Source: an uncultured Clostridia bacterium (lineage in GTDB: Bacteria > Bacillota > Clostridia > Christensenellales > UBA1242). Taken from it: a DNA stretch of 64,000 bases. The stretch covers positions 620,001 through 684,000 of the forward strand of contig CAKVLP010000001.1 of assembly GCA_934757825.1 (NCBI GenBank), given 5' to 3'. Shown here piece by piece: positions 57,094-63,958 of the stretch; position 1 is the first letter of the stretch, and each line of letters begins with the position of its first letter. The notes beneath the pieces are model-generated. The model made no database searches and had not been told where the DNA came from. It saw only the letters and a list, made by a program, of their open reading frames with translations. The position numbers and the translations under genes are program-made.

Positions 57094-57744
57094 CTAATTC
57101 ACAACAGGGTTTTGCATTGGATAAAGCGGTAAATCGAAGAATCCACTGCAAACGTCTTGGGTAAATTCTTGGCAAGGCGGAATTTTAACATAGCCATAAC
57201 TAGGCACTAAAATGTCCGCATCAACAACAACTTTTGTGATAATTGCTATGCAACAGTCGATAGTGAAAGTATCAGGACCCACATATTCGCCGTCAATGCC
57301 CATACAGGTAGCAAACGCTTCAATTCTGAAAGGAACGATTGAAGGTTGTGGAACATATAACACAACGTCTTGATTAACAATAATTGTGCTACGAGCAGTG
57401 CCGGTAACGTTGTTTGCGTCGGTGTAGGTTATGATAACTGGTATAACCACATCGCCCGTAACTCTTGCAAAACAAGGTCTGTCGTCAAAACGGTCAACGG
57501 TAAGGTTGTTGATAGTAACGTCCCCGCCCACGCATTGCGCACTAACAAAAGCTAGTGGAAGGGTAGGATTTGCTGGGTTGTAACCGGTTGTTGTGATAGT
57601 AAGATCGGTTTCCTGAATCTGTCGCATGCAGGCGTCAAAGATTTTAGTGGTATGTATTGCTGTTTTTTCGCACAAGCCAGTTAAAGGATTGCCTGTAAGT
57701 GGACCAGGAAAACAATTTTGTCGTACTCCCGAATAAAATGACAT
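57094..57744 (-). CDS. Cysteine-containing secreted or coat-type protein, possibly spore-associated
   Basis: 216 residues, no membrane segment. The protein is Val/Thr/Ile-rich (beta structure) with a repeated 'VPSYGYVKIPPCQEF', 'CCIAIITKV', 'VVLYVPQPSIVPFRIEAF' kind of pattern and Cys residues spread over its length (FPGPLTGNPLTGLCEKTAIHTTKIFDACM, CVGGDVTI, PCFARVTGDVVIPVIITY). I recall similar uncharacterised proteins in spore-forming Clostridia, but cannot verify it. A strong AAAGGAGG ribosome binding site precedes the ATG. A coat or exosporium role is a guess. Confidence 0.6.
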   Translation of the reverse strand: MSFYSGVRQNCFPGPLTGNPLTGLCEKTAIHTTKIFDACMRQIQETDLTITTTGYNPANPTLPLAFVSAQCVGGDVTINNLTVDRFDDRPCFARVTGDVVIPVIITYTDANNVTGTARSTIIVNQDVVLYVPQPSIVPFRIEAFATCMGIDGEYVGPDTFTIDCCIAIITKVVVDADILVPSYGYVKIPPCQEFTQDVCSGFFDLPLYPMQNPVVN

Positions 57745-57958
57745 AATCCTCTTGACCTCCTTTATTTAATAAGCCTGTATACTTTATACTATGCACATCG
57801 CCTTGAAATTGTTTCACTAAAACTGCATTTGAGGACTAAGTGAAATTGTTGTCGTGGGCTTAATATGGGGCTCACTCAGTAAGTAGTCAACATTAAACAA
57901 AATGTTTGTTTTTTGCCTCGCCCTTGTGGTATACTAGGGCATAAGGAGAAATTGACAG
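57745..57958. other. Intergenic region between divergent genes
   Basis: About 210 bases. A spaced inverted pair TTTCACT / AGTGAAA near 57812-57850 may be an operator. A -10-like TATACT at about 57933 fits the phosphoesterase gene. No coding sequence seen. Confidence 0.45.
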
Positions 57959-58654
57959 TTGAAAGTTTTTAGTATAAGCGACTTGCATCTTAGCATCAAT
58001 AGCAACAAGCCTATGGATATTTTTGGGCCAGTTTGGGAAAATTACTTGCAAGATATCGAGTCGAGTTGGAACTCGCTCGTAACCGACGACGACATTGTGC
58101 TAATCCCTGGCGACATCTCGTGGGCAATGTACTTAGAAGATGCGATTGCGGACTTAAAATATATATCGCAGTTTAAGGGGAAAAAGGTTTTGTTGCGTGG
58201 CAATCACGATTACTGGTGGAAGAGCATATCCGACCTTAGAGCGCACTTGCCCGAAGGAATGTACGCCATTCAAAACGACGCGATCAAGTTTGGAAACGTG
58301 ATTATTTGCGGTTCTAGGGGCTGGGTAGTGCCCGAAATAAGCCACAAAACCCCAGAAGACGAGAAAATATACAAGCGCGAAGTTATTCGCCTAGAACTAA
58401 GCCTAAAAGAAGCGGTTAATATGCGACAGGACGGCGATATAATCATCTGCCTTACACATTATCCGCCATTCAATAGTCGCCACGAGGATAGCGACTTCAC
58501 GCGCCTTATGGAAAAATACGGCGTAAATAAGGCGGTTTTTGGACATTTGCATAGTTACGACAAACGCCAAAGCCTCACATATCACAAAAATGGCATCGAC
58601 TACTTCCTTACAAGTTGCGACCTAGTGGGAAACAAACTTGTGGAAATTTTGTAA
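57959..58654 (+). CDS. Calcineurin-like metallophosphoesterase
   Basis: 231 residues, starting at TTG (57959) after AAGGAGAA. The five metal motifs are present: ISDLHLS, GDISWAM, LRGNHDYWW, LTHYPPF, and GHLHSYD. The family splits phosphomonoesters or phosphodiesters using two metals; the substrate here is not known. Single-gene unit before the surface-protein cluster. Confidence 0.92.
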   Translation: MKVFSISDLHLSINSNKPMDIFGPVWENYLQDIESSWNSLVTDDDIVLIPGDISWAMYLEDAIADLKYISQFKGKKVLLRGNHDYWWKSISDLRAHLPEGMYAIQNDAIKFGNVIICGSRGWVVPEISHKTPEDEKIYKREVIRLELSLKEAVNMRQDGDIIICLTHYPPFNSRHEDSDFTRLMEKYGVNKAVFGHLHSYDKRQSLTYHKNGIDYFLTSCDLVGNKLVEIL

Positions 58655-58685
58655 CACCTAAATTTAAAAATCGGACGGATTTTAT

Positions 58686-58714
58686 TTTACTTTGTTTTGA
58701 ATATTTAGTAATAT
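58686..58714 (+). promoter_or_regulatory. Promoter of surface protein 1
   Basis: TTTACT at 58686-58691, a 17-base spacer, TAATAT at 58709-58714. The -35 is like those of the next two paralogs (TTTACA). Confidence 0.6.
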
Positions 58715-58747
58715 TATAAGTACAAGGAGTAGGGTCTAAAAGGTAAA

Positions 58748-59485
58748 ATGCAAGAAAATGGAAAACCAACTAAACAGAAAAAACGACTAAACCTAAAGTT
58801 AGTCTTGCTTTTTTCGTGCGCACTTTTGGTGTGTATGGTTATTACGTTTAGCATAACCCTTGCGTACTTCGGCGGAAGTTCCGATTCGATGAGCGCATCG
58901 CTGTACCTAAAATCGCCCCTTTACATAGACGACGACGCTACAAAAACAAACATTAGCCTCGACAAATATATGATCCCGGGCGTCAACATTTTGCCAACAT
59001 GCGAACTTTCACTTAAATCGGGTACCGAACTTACTAACTATAACCCTGAGGCTGTAACCAACGCACTTGTGAGGTTAAAGGTGGACTTCGCGGGCGATAT
59101 GGCTAGTTATCTTAGCGTGGGCGTCGCTTATGCTGATGTGTATAAGACGGCTACCGCGTCTGGTATGACCGACGCAAACAAGGTTGCGCGCCTTGTAAAA
59201 CACTCCGACAATTACTGGTACGTTGTGGCGGACACTTCGGCTACTTCGGTGACCGCATCTTCGCTTATGTACGTGGTTCCGCTTAGCACCAACTCTGGCA
59301 CAGCGTCGCTAATGTTCAAACTTCAATTTAACGTCGCTACCACATTCGCAAACGACAAGGGTGGTAAAACTGCAACCGCAACCATAGAGTTTAAGGCTAT
59401 CCAAGCCGATTTCTACGAGGGTAGTAGCACACCACTAGACAAAACTATCGCAAACGCCAAAAAGATTTTCGATAGCGAAGTATAA
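58748..59485 (+). CDS. TasA/SipW-cognate-type secreted surface protein 1
   Basis: 245 residues. A basic N-terminus, a hydrophobic core (LVLLFSCALLVCMVITFSITL) and the sequence AYFGG mark a SipW-cognate class signal peptide, as in TasA/camelysin proteins. The mature part is Thr/Ser/Val/Ala-rich beta structure, with only moderate charge and no Cys after the signal. Family members form matrix fibres or cell-surface layers after cleavage by a SipW-type peptidase. No such peptidase is in the window. First of four paralogs; the ribosome binding site is AAAAGG. Confidence 0.72.
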   Translation: MQENGKPTKQKKRLNLKLVLLFSCALLVCMVITFSITLAYFGGSSDSMSASLYLKSPLYIDDDATKTNISLDKYMIPGVNILPTCELSLKSGTELTNYNPEAVTNALVRLKVDFAGDMASYLSVGVAYADVYKTATASGMTDANKVARLVKHSDNYWYVVADTSATSVTASSLMYVVPLSTNSGTASLMFKLQFNVATTFANDKGGKTATATIEFKAIQADFYEGSSTPLDKTIANAKKIFDSEV

Positions 59486-59486
59486 G

Positions 59487-59510
59487 GCCTTTATATATAA
59501 ATATATAAGG
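59487..59510. repeat. AT-rich imperfect palindrome after surface protein 1
   Basis: CCTTTATATAT / ATATATAAGG with a short centre. It lies just before the promoter of surface protein 2; a similar AT palindrome precedes surface protein 3. Confidence 0.55.
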
Positions 59511-59554
59511 ATAGTAAAATTTGTAGAAATTTTGAAAATTTTAGCCAAATTTGT

Positions 59555-59583
59555 TTTACAAAGTAAATAGATTTTGGTATTAT
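59555..59583 (+). promoter_or_regulatory. Promoter of surface protein 2 with shared motif
   Basis: TTTACA at 59555-59560, a 17-base spacer, TATTAT at 59578-59583. The -35 sits inside a 16-base motif AAATTTGTTTTACAAA (59547-59562), also present at 60621-60636. Confidence 0.65.
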
Positions 59584-59659
59584 ACCTATGAATATAAGTA
59601 CAATTACTGCTAAAACTAAATTAAGAAAAATGGGAAAAAATAGTTTTAAAGGGTGAAAA

Positions 59660-60412
59660 ATGGATAAAAAGAAACAAAAGAAAAGGAAAAAACGCATTAT
59701 AAGCGTTGCAGTTATCGCAACAGCATTTTTGCTATGCATTATGGCTACCTTTGGTGTAACAATGGCATACTTTGGTGGTAAGTCGAGAGAGGATAGTGCT
59801 ACTATGACACTTAAAACCGCTCTTTGGGTTAACTCAAAAGGTTTGACAAGTTTCAGTGGAAAGTACGTTTCTCCTAGCCAAGCACTTACTCAGTCTTGTG
59901 AAGTTTCGGTTAAATCTTCCAATCAGTCAACAGGTACGGCCGTTACAGGTAATCCCGCATCAGACGCTTTACTAAGAGCAACCATTACTTGGAATCTTGG
60001 CGGAATCGCTGCTACTGGTTCTAGTACGGTTACTTCATTTGATGTTACAGTTGGTTCAACTGCTGCCGCTGCTAAACTTATGAAATGGACTTCTGGCACA
60101 GATGCAGATAACAACTGGTATTTGGTAGATAAATCTACTACAACTATGTCTGGCGATGCTACTATGTACACTATTAAGACATCTACTGCTGAACAAACAT
60201 TAAAATATAACCTAACATTGACTGTCCCATCTAGTATTGACAACGACGATGTTAAAGGTAGTGCAACATCTAAGGAAATTAAAGTTACTATTCAATATAG
60301 TGTAGTTCAAGCAGACTTCTACAATGGTGGTACTTCTGCTGTTGCAAAAACAGTTAAAAATGCAAAAGGAATCTTTGATGCAACAACCGGAGATGCTGCT
60401 TACGGAAATTAA
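59660..60412 (+). CDS. TasA/SipW-cognate-type secreted surface protein 2
   Basis: 250 residues, with a Lys-rich start, a hydrophobic core (VAVIATAFLLCIMATFGVTM) and AYFGG. The mature part has regular Thr/Ser/Ala-rich strands with no cysteine; it shows the same general plan as surface protein 1 and includes YNGGTSAVAKTVKNAKGIFDA, echoing FDS/FDA ends of protein 1. Codon use shifts to T-ending codons in the body. It starts after AAAGGGTG. Probably exported and cleaved after the Ala-rich segment; role as a matrix or surface fibre is inferred. Confidence 0.72.
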   Translation: MDKKKQKKRKKRIISVAVIATAFLLCIMATFGVTMAYFGGKSREDSATMTLKTALWVNSKGLTSFSGKYVSPSQALTQSCEVSVKSSNQSTGTAVTGNPASDALLRATITWNLGGIAATGSSTVTSFDVTVGSTAAAAKLMKWTSGTDADNNWYLVDKSTTTMSGDATMYTIKTSTAEQTLKYNLTLTVPSSIDNDDVKGSATSKEIKVTIQYSVVQADFYNGGTSAVAKTVKNAKGIFDATTGDAAYGN

Positions 60413-60422
60413 AATACAAATT

Positions 60423-60455
60423 AAAAATCACTTGGGTATTTCAAGTGATTTTTTT
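60423..60455 (+). terminator. Terminator of surface protein 2
   Basis: Stem AAAAATCACTTG / CAAGTGATTTTT with seven T. Confidence 0.85.
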
Positions 60456-60564
60456 GTGTAATATTTTCGTGTAATATAATTCCCCAAAAAATTACATAAT
60501 TCGTATAAGAGTGGGCAAAATAGTAGTGTAAACATAGGAAAAACGAGACCAACATTCGACCAAA

Positions 60565-60590
60565 TTATATATATATTTCTATATATATAA
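60565..60590. repeat. Perfect AT palindrome upstream of surface protein 3
   Basis: Stem TTATATATATA / TATATATATAA (11 bp) with loop TTTC, about 40 bases before the -35 of surface protein 3. It could form a cruciform or affect the promoter. Confidence 0.6.
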
Positions 60591-60628
60591 AGTTTTCTAC
60601 AAATTTTCTAAAAATGTGCTAAATTTGT

Positions 60629-60657
60629 TTTACAAACCTCGTTTTTTTCTATATAAT
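60629..60657 (+). promoter_or_regulatory. Promoter of surface protein 3, outside the left inverted-repeat arm
   Basis: TTTACA at 60629-60634, a 17-base spacer, and TATAAT at 60652-60657, then the repeat arm starts 5 bases later. The best-matching promoter near this locus; no equivalent is visible outside the right arm. Confidence 0.8.
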
Positions 60658-60661
60658 ACAA

Positions 60662-60815
60662 GTATAAAAACCATATAAAAAATAAAAAAAGGAGAATAAA
60701 ATGGAAAATAAAAAGAACAAAAAGAAATTGTTCGCTATCATCGGCGCCTCAGCACTTGCTTTCATCCTTACTATCGCTCTTAGCGTTAGCATCACCCTTG
60801 CTTACTTCGGTGGTA
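60662..60815 (+). repeat. Left arm of a 154-bp perfect inverted repeat
   Basis: Identical over all 154 bases to the reverse complement of 62196-62349. It holds the ribosome binding site AAGGAG, the ATG at 60701 and codons 1-38 of surface protein 3. Outside the arms the sequence diverges at once. Confidence 0.97.
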
Positions 60816-61327
60816 CAAAAGAAGGATCTGCTACAGTAACTATGGATGCAGCAGTAACAGTTGATACTGCAACAGTTACAACAACACAAGTTAAAAAAGC
60901 ATTACCAGGACAAAAAATTGATTTTACTGGTACCGCTACAGTTGCTTGTGGTGAAAATGGTGCGTTCCTTGCAGCAAAAATTGATACAGTGGCTGTAGAT
61001 GAAACAACAGCAAAAATCGAAGGTGTAGATCTTACAAATGCCACATTTGCTGGTTGGAAGAAACATACCGATGGTTACTACTATTATACAGGTGCTGCAG
61101 ATGAGAATGGAACTGCTCCTAAAGCAATTGAAGCAGGCAGCCAAACTCTTGCAGGCTCTTTCGTACTAAGTGGTACAGCGCTTACAAATGCTAATGCTAA
61201 TCAAGCTATCAAAATTACTGTAACGTTTGTTGCAGTGCAGGGCGTTGCATTTGATACTACTGGTAATCCAATTGCAAATCCAACATTTGACAATGTATCT
61301 GCAATGGTTACAGAAGTTACAAAATAA
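60701..61327 (+). CDS. TasA/SipW-cognate-type surface protein 3 (body A of a possible invertible pair)
   Basis: 208 residues. The first 38 (basic start, hydrophobic core, LAYFGG) are encoded inside the left arm of the inverted repeat and are identical in surface protein 4. The body (from residue 39) is Thr/Ala-rich with strand-like spacing (ATVTMDAAVTVDTATVTT, GWKKHTDGYYYYTG). It ends FDNVSAMVTEVTK. The ribosome binding site is inside the repeat. The promoter lies outside. A terminator follows at 61353. If the segment were inverted, the body of protein 4 would replace this one in the same frame. Confidence 0.8.
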   Translation: MENKKNKKKLFAIIGASALAFILTIALSVSITLAYFGGTKEGSATVTMDAAVTVDTATVTTTQVKKALPGQKIDFTGTATVACGENGAFLAAKIDTVAVDETTAKIEGVDLTNATFAGWKKHTDGYYYYTGAADENGTAPKAIEAGSQTLAGSFVLSGTALTNANANQAIKITVTFVAVQGVAFDTTGNPIANPTFDNVSAMVTEVTK

Positions 61328-61352
61328 TTATTTGTAATATAATTTAAAAACT

Positions 61353-61388
61353 AAAAAAATACTAACTTATAAATAGTTAGTATTTTTT
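61353..61388 (+). terminator. Terminator after surface protein 3
   Basis: Stem AAAAAATACTAAC / GTTAGTATTTTTT. The spacer 61389-61582 shows no gene. Confidence 0.8.
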
Positions 61389-61582
61389 GTTTTTAAATAA
61401 ATATATATTGATATTATTATATTATATATTTTTATATTATTGTTAGTATTAGTATCAAACCATAGAGATGTGTATGTTCGAGGAGTTTATATGGTACCAG
61501 CAAAGTGCGATTTTATACTAAGTGTACTTTTAATAAAAACCGATTGTTGCCCACAAAAATCAAATAAACAACCTTAGAGGAC

Positions 61583-61618
61583 AAAAAAATACTAGGCGAA
61601 ACCCGTCTAGTATTTTTT
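61583..61618. terminator. Terminator for surface protein 4 (minus) and read-through from plus
   Basis: Stem AAAAAATACTAG / CTAGTATTTTTT with an inner hairpin, A- and T-tracts on both sides. It shares the ATACTA stem base with the previous terminator. Confidence 0.75.
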
Positions 61619-61632
61619 ATTAACTTAATCTA

Positions 61633-62310
61633 TTAAGCAAATGTGCAACCAGCAACATCAGCGAAAATTGTTTGCATAACAGTATCAGTAAATGCTAAGT
61701 CAGCCCAAGTACCTTCAACAGGACCTGTTGTACCATATTGAACTGCTACCATAATAGCGTTGATTTGTGCAGCAGCAACTGCAGTATCAGCAGCATCATT
61801 TTTCAATGTTGTAGGAACTGTATAAGTACCAGCAAGTGCAACTGTTGTACCAGCGGTTGTAGCATCAACTTGTGTAAGTTTTGCATCTGTACCGTACACA
61901 TATACTGTGTATTTTTTAGTTGTTTCACCAGTAGTGATTGATGCCGATTTAGCAGATTTTGCCCAACCTGTAAAACCTGTGATTGCAACATCAGCCTCAC
62001 CGTTTTTCTCAACTAAAAGAATTACGGCTGCTTTTTGTGAAGTGCTAGATTTGATTGAACCACTAACACCTACATTGATGGTTTGTCCTGGAAGAACATC
62101 GTCAGCTGTACCAGTCATCGAAAGTGTTGCACCCTCTGCATCAGTATTGATGAAAACACTGCCGCCAAGTGTTACTGTCGTACTACCTGTAGCTTTACCA
62201 CCGAAGTAAGCAAGGGTGATGCTAACGCTAAGAGCGATAGTAAGGATGAAAGCAAGTGCTGAGGCGCCGATGATAGCGAACAATTTCTTTTTGTTCTTTT
62301 TATTTTCCAT
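61633..62310 (-). CDS. TasA/SipW-cognate-type surface protein 4 (body B of a possible invertible pair)
   Basis: 225 residues on the minus strand. Residues 1-38 are the same as in surface protein 3 (encoded in the right repeat arm). The body is clearly different but of the same type: Thr/Ala/Val-rich strands with a VLPGQTINVGVSG segment like the ALPGQKIDFTG of protein 3, so the bodies are distant paralogs. It has a Cys near the end (AGCTFA). The region upstream of its arm lacks a consensus promoter (only TATAAC with no fitting -35), so in this orientation it may be silent or weak. Confidence 0.8.
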   Translation of the reverse strand: MENKKNKKKLFAIIGASALAFILTIALSVSITLAYFGGKATGSTTVTLGGSVFINTDAEGATLSMTGTADDVLPGQTINVGVSGSIKSSTSQKAAVILLVEKNGEADVAITGFTGWAKSAKSASITTGETTKKYTVYVYGTDAKLTQVDATTAGTTVALAGTYTVPTTLKNDAADTAVAAAQINAIMVAVQYGTTGPVEGTWADLAFTDTVMQTIFADVAGCTFA

Positions 62311-62349
62311 TTTATTCTCCTTTTTTTATTTTTTATATGGTTTTTATAC
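62196..62349 (-). repeat. Right arm of the 154-bp perfect inverted repeat
   Basis: Reverse complement of the left arm at 60662-60815 without any mismatch. Arm centres are about 1.5 kb apart; the enclosed segment is 1380 bp. Confidence 0.97.
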
Positions 62350-62418
62350 ACACTCAGTTATATTAGATTAACCTTATTCAAATTTAGCGAGTGGTTATGG
62401 TGCGAGCGGAAGTGTAAC

Positions 62419-62449
62419 AAAAAAAACCGCTAGATTTAACGGTTTTAGT
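62419..62449 (-). terminator. Terminator of the minus-strand gene ending at 62466
   Basis: On the minus strand: stem AAACCG / CGGTTT with T-tract. Confidence 0.65.
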
Positions 62450-62465
62450 AGTCTTTGAATAGTAC

Positions 62466-63287
62466 CTATTTTATAGGGTAGTTGCAAAGGTCGGAAGTAG
62501 ATACTTTTTTGTATTCTATGTGTTCGCGATAGTCTGGGGTGCGTTCGGTGTCTTTTCTATCTATTTTGACGGTGTTAACCGATTGAATTGAGTCCATAAT
62601 TTCGCTTATGCCCATATATATTCTATCGTTCTTTTTGGTGTCTGCAATACGGTTGTATTTCTCTTCGATTTCTGCTTCTGTTTCGTCGATAAGTTGTAGA
62701 GTAGCATATTCCTCAGAAGTAGGGCGAACGTGTGCTGACAAAAAGTCTTCGTCAATTTTATTCATTCTATCGGAATACGAAGCCACGTTGTCAATACCTT
62801 GTTTGTGGTCGGTCATAAGTGTAACCGTATCGTCTGCGATTGCTTTAAGTTCGATATCTTTTAGGGAAAACAATTTTTTCTTAGTGTTTTCAGGTAGCGT
62901 TTTAATCTGAGAAGCAAGTGTCTCGATGCCTTGTGCGATAACCTCAGGGTCGGTCTCGTCGCCTCTAAGCACAAACATTTTGTCGAATTGTTCTGGCGAT
63001 AACGCGTTTTTAGCGGAGTTTTTGCGAGCATACAAAGCAAGTTTTTCTGCTAGTGTTTCGCCTTTGATGTGTGGGGTGCTTTTAATGTGACCCATACAGT
63101 AGTGTTTAAAAACCTTATACCAGCCCATAACTGTCTCTGGGAATTTATCCATATCGTCCAAAAACTGAGGGATAACCTTAATAAGTGGACCCTTTTGTTC
63201 GGATACGACCGATGTTTTTCTAGTTGCTGTTTTACCTATATAAAACAATTTTTCGCGCAAATATGCGTCCAAAATAAAATCTGACAT
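62466..63287 (-). CDS. Unrecognised 273-residue helical protein
   Basis: The ATG at 63287 has TAGGAGGAA upstream; the open frame extends further to 63347 without such a site. No family is recognised. The sequence is charged and mostly helical (about 95 Lys/Glu/Asp/Arg), with GWYKVFKHYCMGHIKSTPHIKGETLAEKLALYAR as the most distinctive stretch. No signal or membrane segment. It lies between the surface-protein locus and mraZ, on the opposite strand. Confidence 0.68.
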   Translation of the reverse strand: MSDFILDAYLREKLFYIGKTATRKTSVVSEQKGPLIKVIPQFLDDMDKFPETVMGWYKVFKHYCMGHIKSTPHIKGETLAEKLALYARKNSAKNALSPEQFDKMFVLRGDETDPEVIAQGIETLASQIKTLPENTKKKLFSLKDIELKAIADDTVTLMTDHKQGIDNVASYSDRMNKIDEDFLSAHVRPTSEEYATLQLIDETEAEIEEKYNRIADTKKNDRIYMGISEIMDSIQSVNTVKIDRKDTERTPDYREHIEYKKVSTSDLCNYPIK

Positions 63288-63436
63288 ATTTCCTCCTAAT
63301 GTCTTTAACATAGTTATTATATCACAAAATTGCATAAAAATCAACATTTATCCGCTAATATTCATTATGCGGAGGGGTGTGTATGAATTTTTATTCATAA
63401 ATTTTTGAATTTTTTTATAAAAATACATTATTTTGG

Positions 63437-63465
63437 TTGGTTGATTTTTTAAACTATTGTATAAT
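63437..63465 (+). promoter_or_regulatory. Promoter of mraZ
   Basis: TTGGTT at 63437-63442, a 17-base spacer, TATAAT at 63460-63465. The ATG at 63467 would lie before the transcription start; the ATG at 63491 with AAGGAGA is used instead. Confidence 0.72.
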
Positions 63466-63490
63466 TATGAGTGTACAAGGAGATGCAAGT

Positions 63491-63958
63491 ATGATTATAC
63501 GTAGTGGACCGGAGCGTCACAGTTTTGACGACAGGCGCAGGCTTAGAACTCAACCTTTCAATCTTAAAACTGATGAGAACGGCGAGAAAGGGCTTGTGGT
63601 TTTGTGTTGTGAAGACACGCTTCAAGACGGGACAAAACTTAAATACATTGAACTTTGGGACAGAGTTGATCTTGCCGACATTATGTCGTCGAAGCAGGTT
63701 GCGGAACTTAGTTCGGTAGAGCAAAGTAAGTTGTTTGCTACGAGAGCATATGCGCGTGTCGATGTGCAAAATAGGATCCAAATCCCTCAGAGGATTGCGT
63801 CTTATATAGACGAGGAAAAAGATGTTGTGACTATGCCAATCGTTAGAAGCAACGAGGACGGCGTGGTGCGCGGGGTGGCCGTTTTCAAGGAAAAGGACTA
63901 CGTAAAACACATCGATCCTAGCATTGGAAAAGCAAAGAGTAGAAATGGAAAAGCATAA
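63491..63958 (+). CDS. mraZ: Divergent MraZ-like protein
   Basis: 155 residues directly before rsmH, where mraZ begins the division and cell-wall cluster. MraZ is a transcription regulator made of two AbrB-like repeats, each with DxxGRxxxP. The second repeat is visible here as RVDVQNRIQIPQRIASYI; the first is HSFDDRRRLRTQPFNLK, where the Gly and Pro positions are poorly kept. So the first half is degenerate. The start is at 63491 (AAGGAGA). The position and the second repeat support mraZ, not sequence similarity over the whole length. Confidence 0.72.
   Translation: MIIRSGPERHSFDDRRRLRTQPFNLKTDENGEKGLVVLCCEDTLQDGTKLKYIELWDRVDLADIMSSKQVAELSSVEQSKLFATRAYARVDVQNRIQIPQRIASYIDEEKDVVTMPIVRSNEDGVVRGVAVFKEKDYVKHIDPSIGKAKSRNGKA

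Noticed and set aside
61389..61582. Possible invertase binding site or small RNA between the two convergent surface genes
   Set aside because: The spacer between the terminators is AT-rich but shows no symmetric core or structured RNA that I can support.
63467..63490. Upstream ATG start for mraZ
   Set aside because: The -10 box ends one base before it, so it would precede the transcription start; AAGGAGA points to the ATG at 63491.
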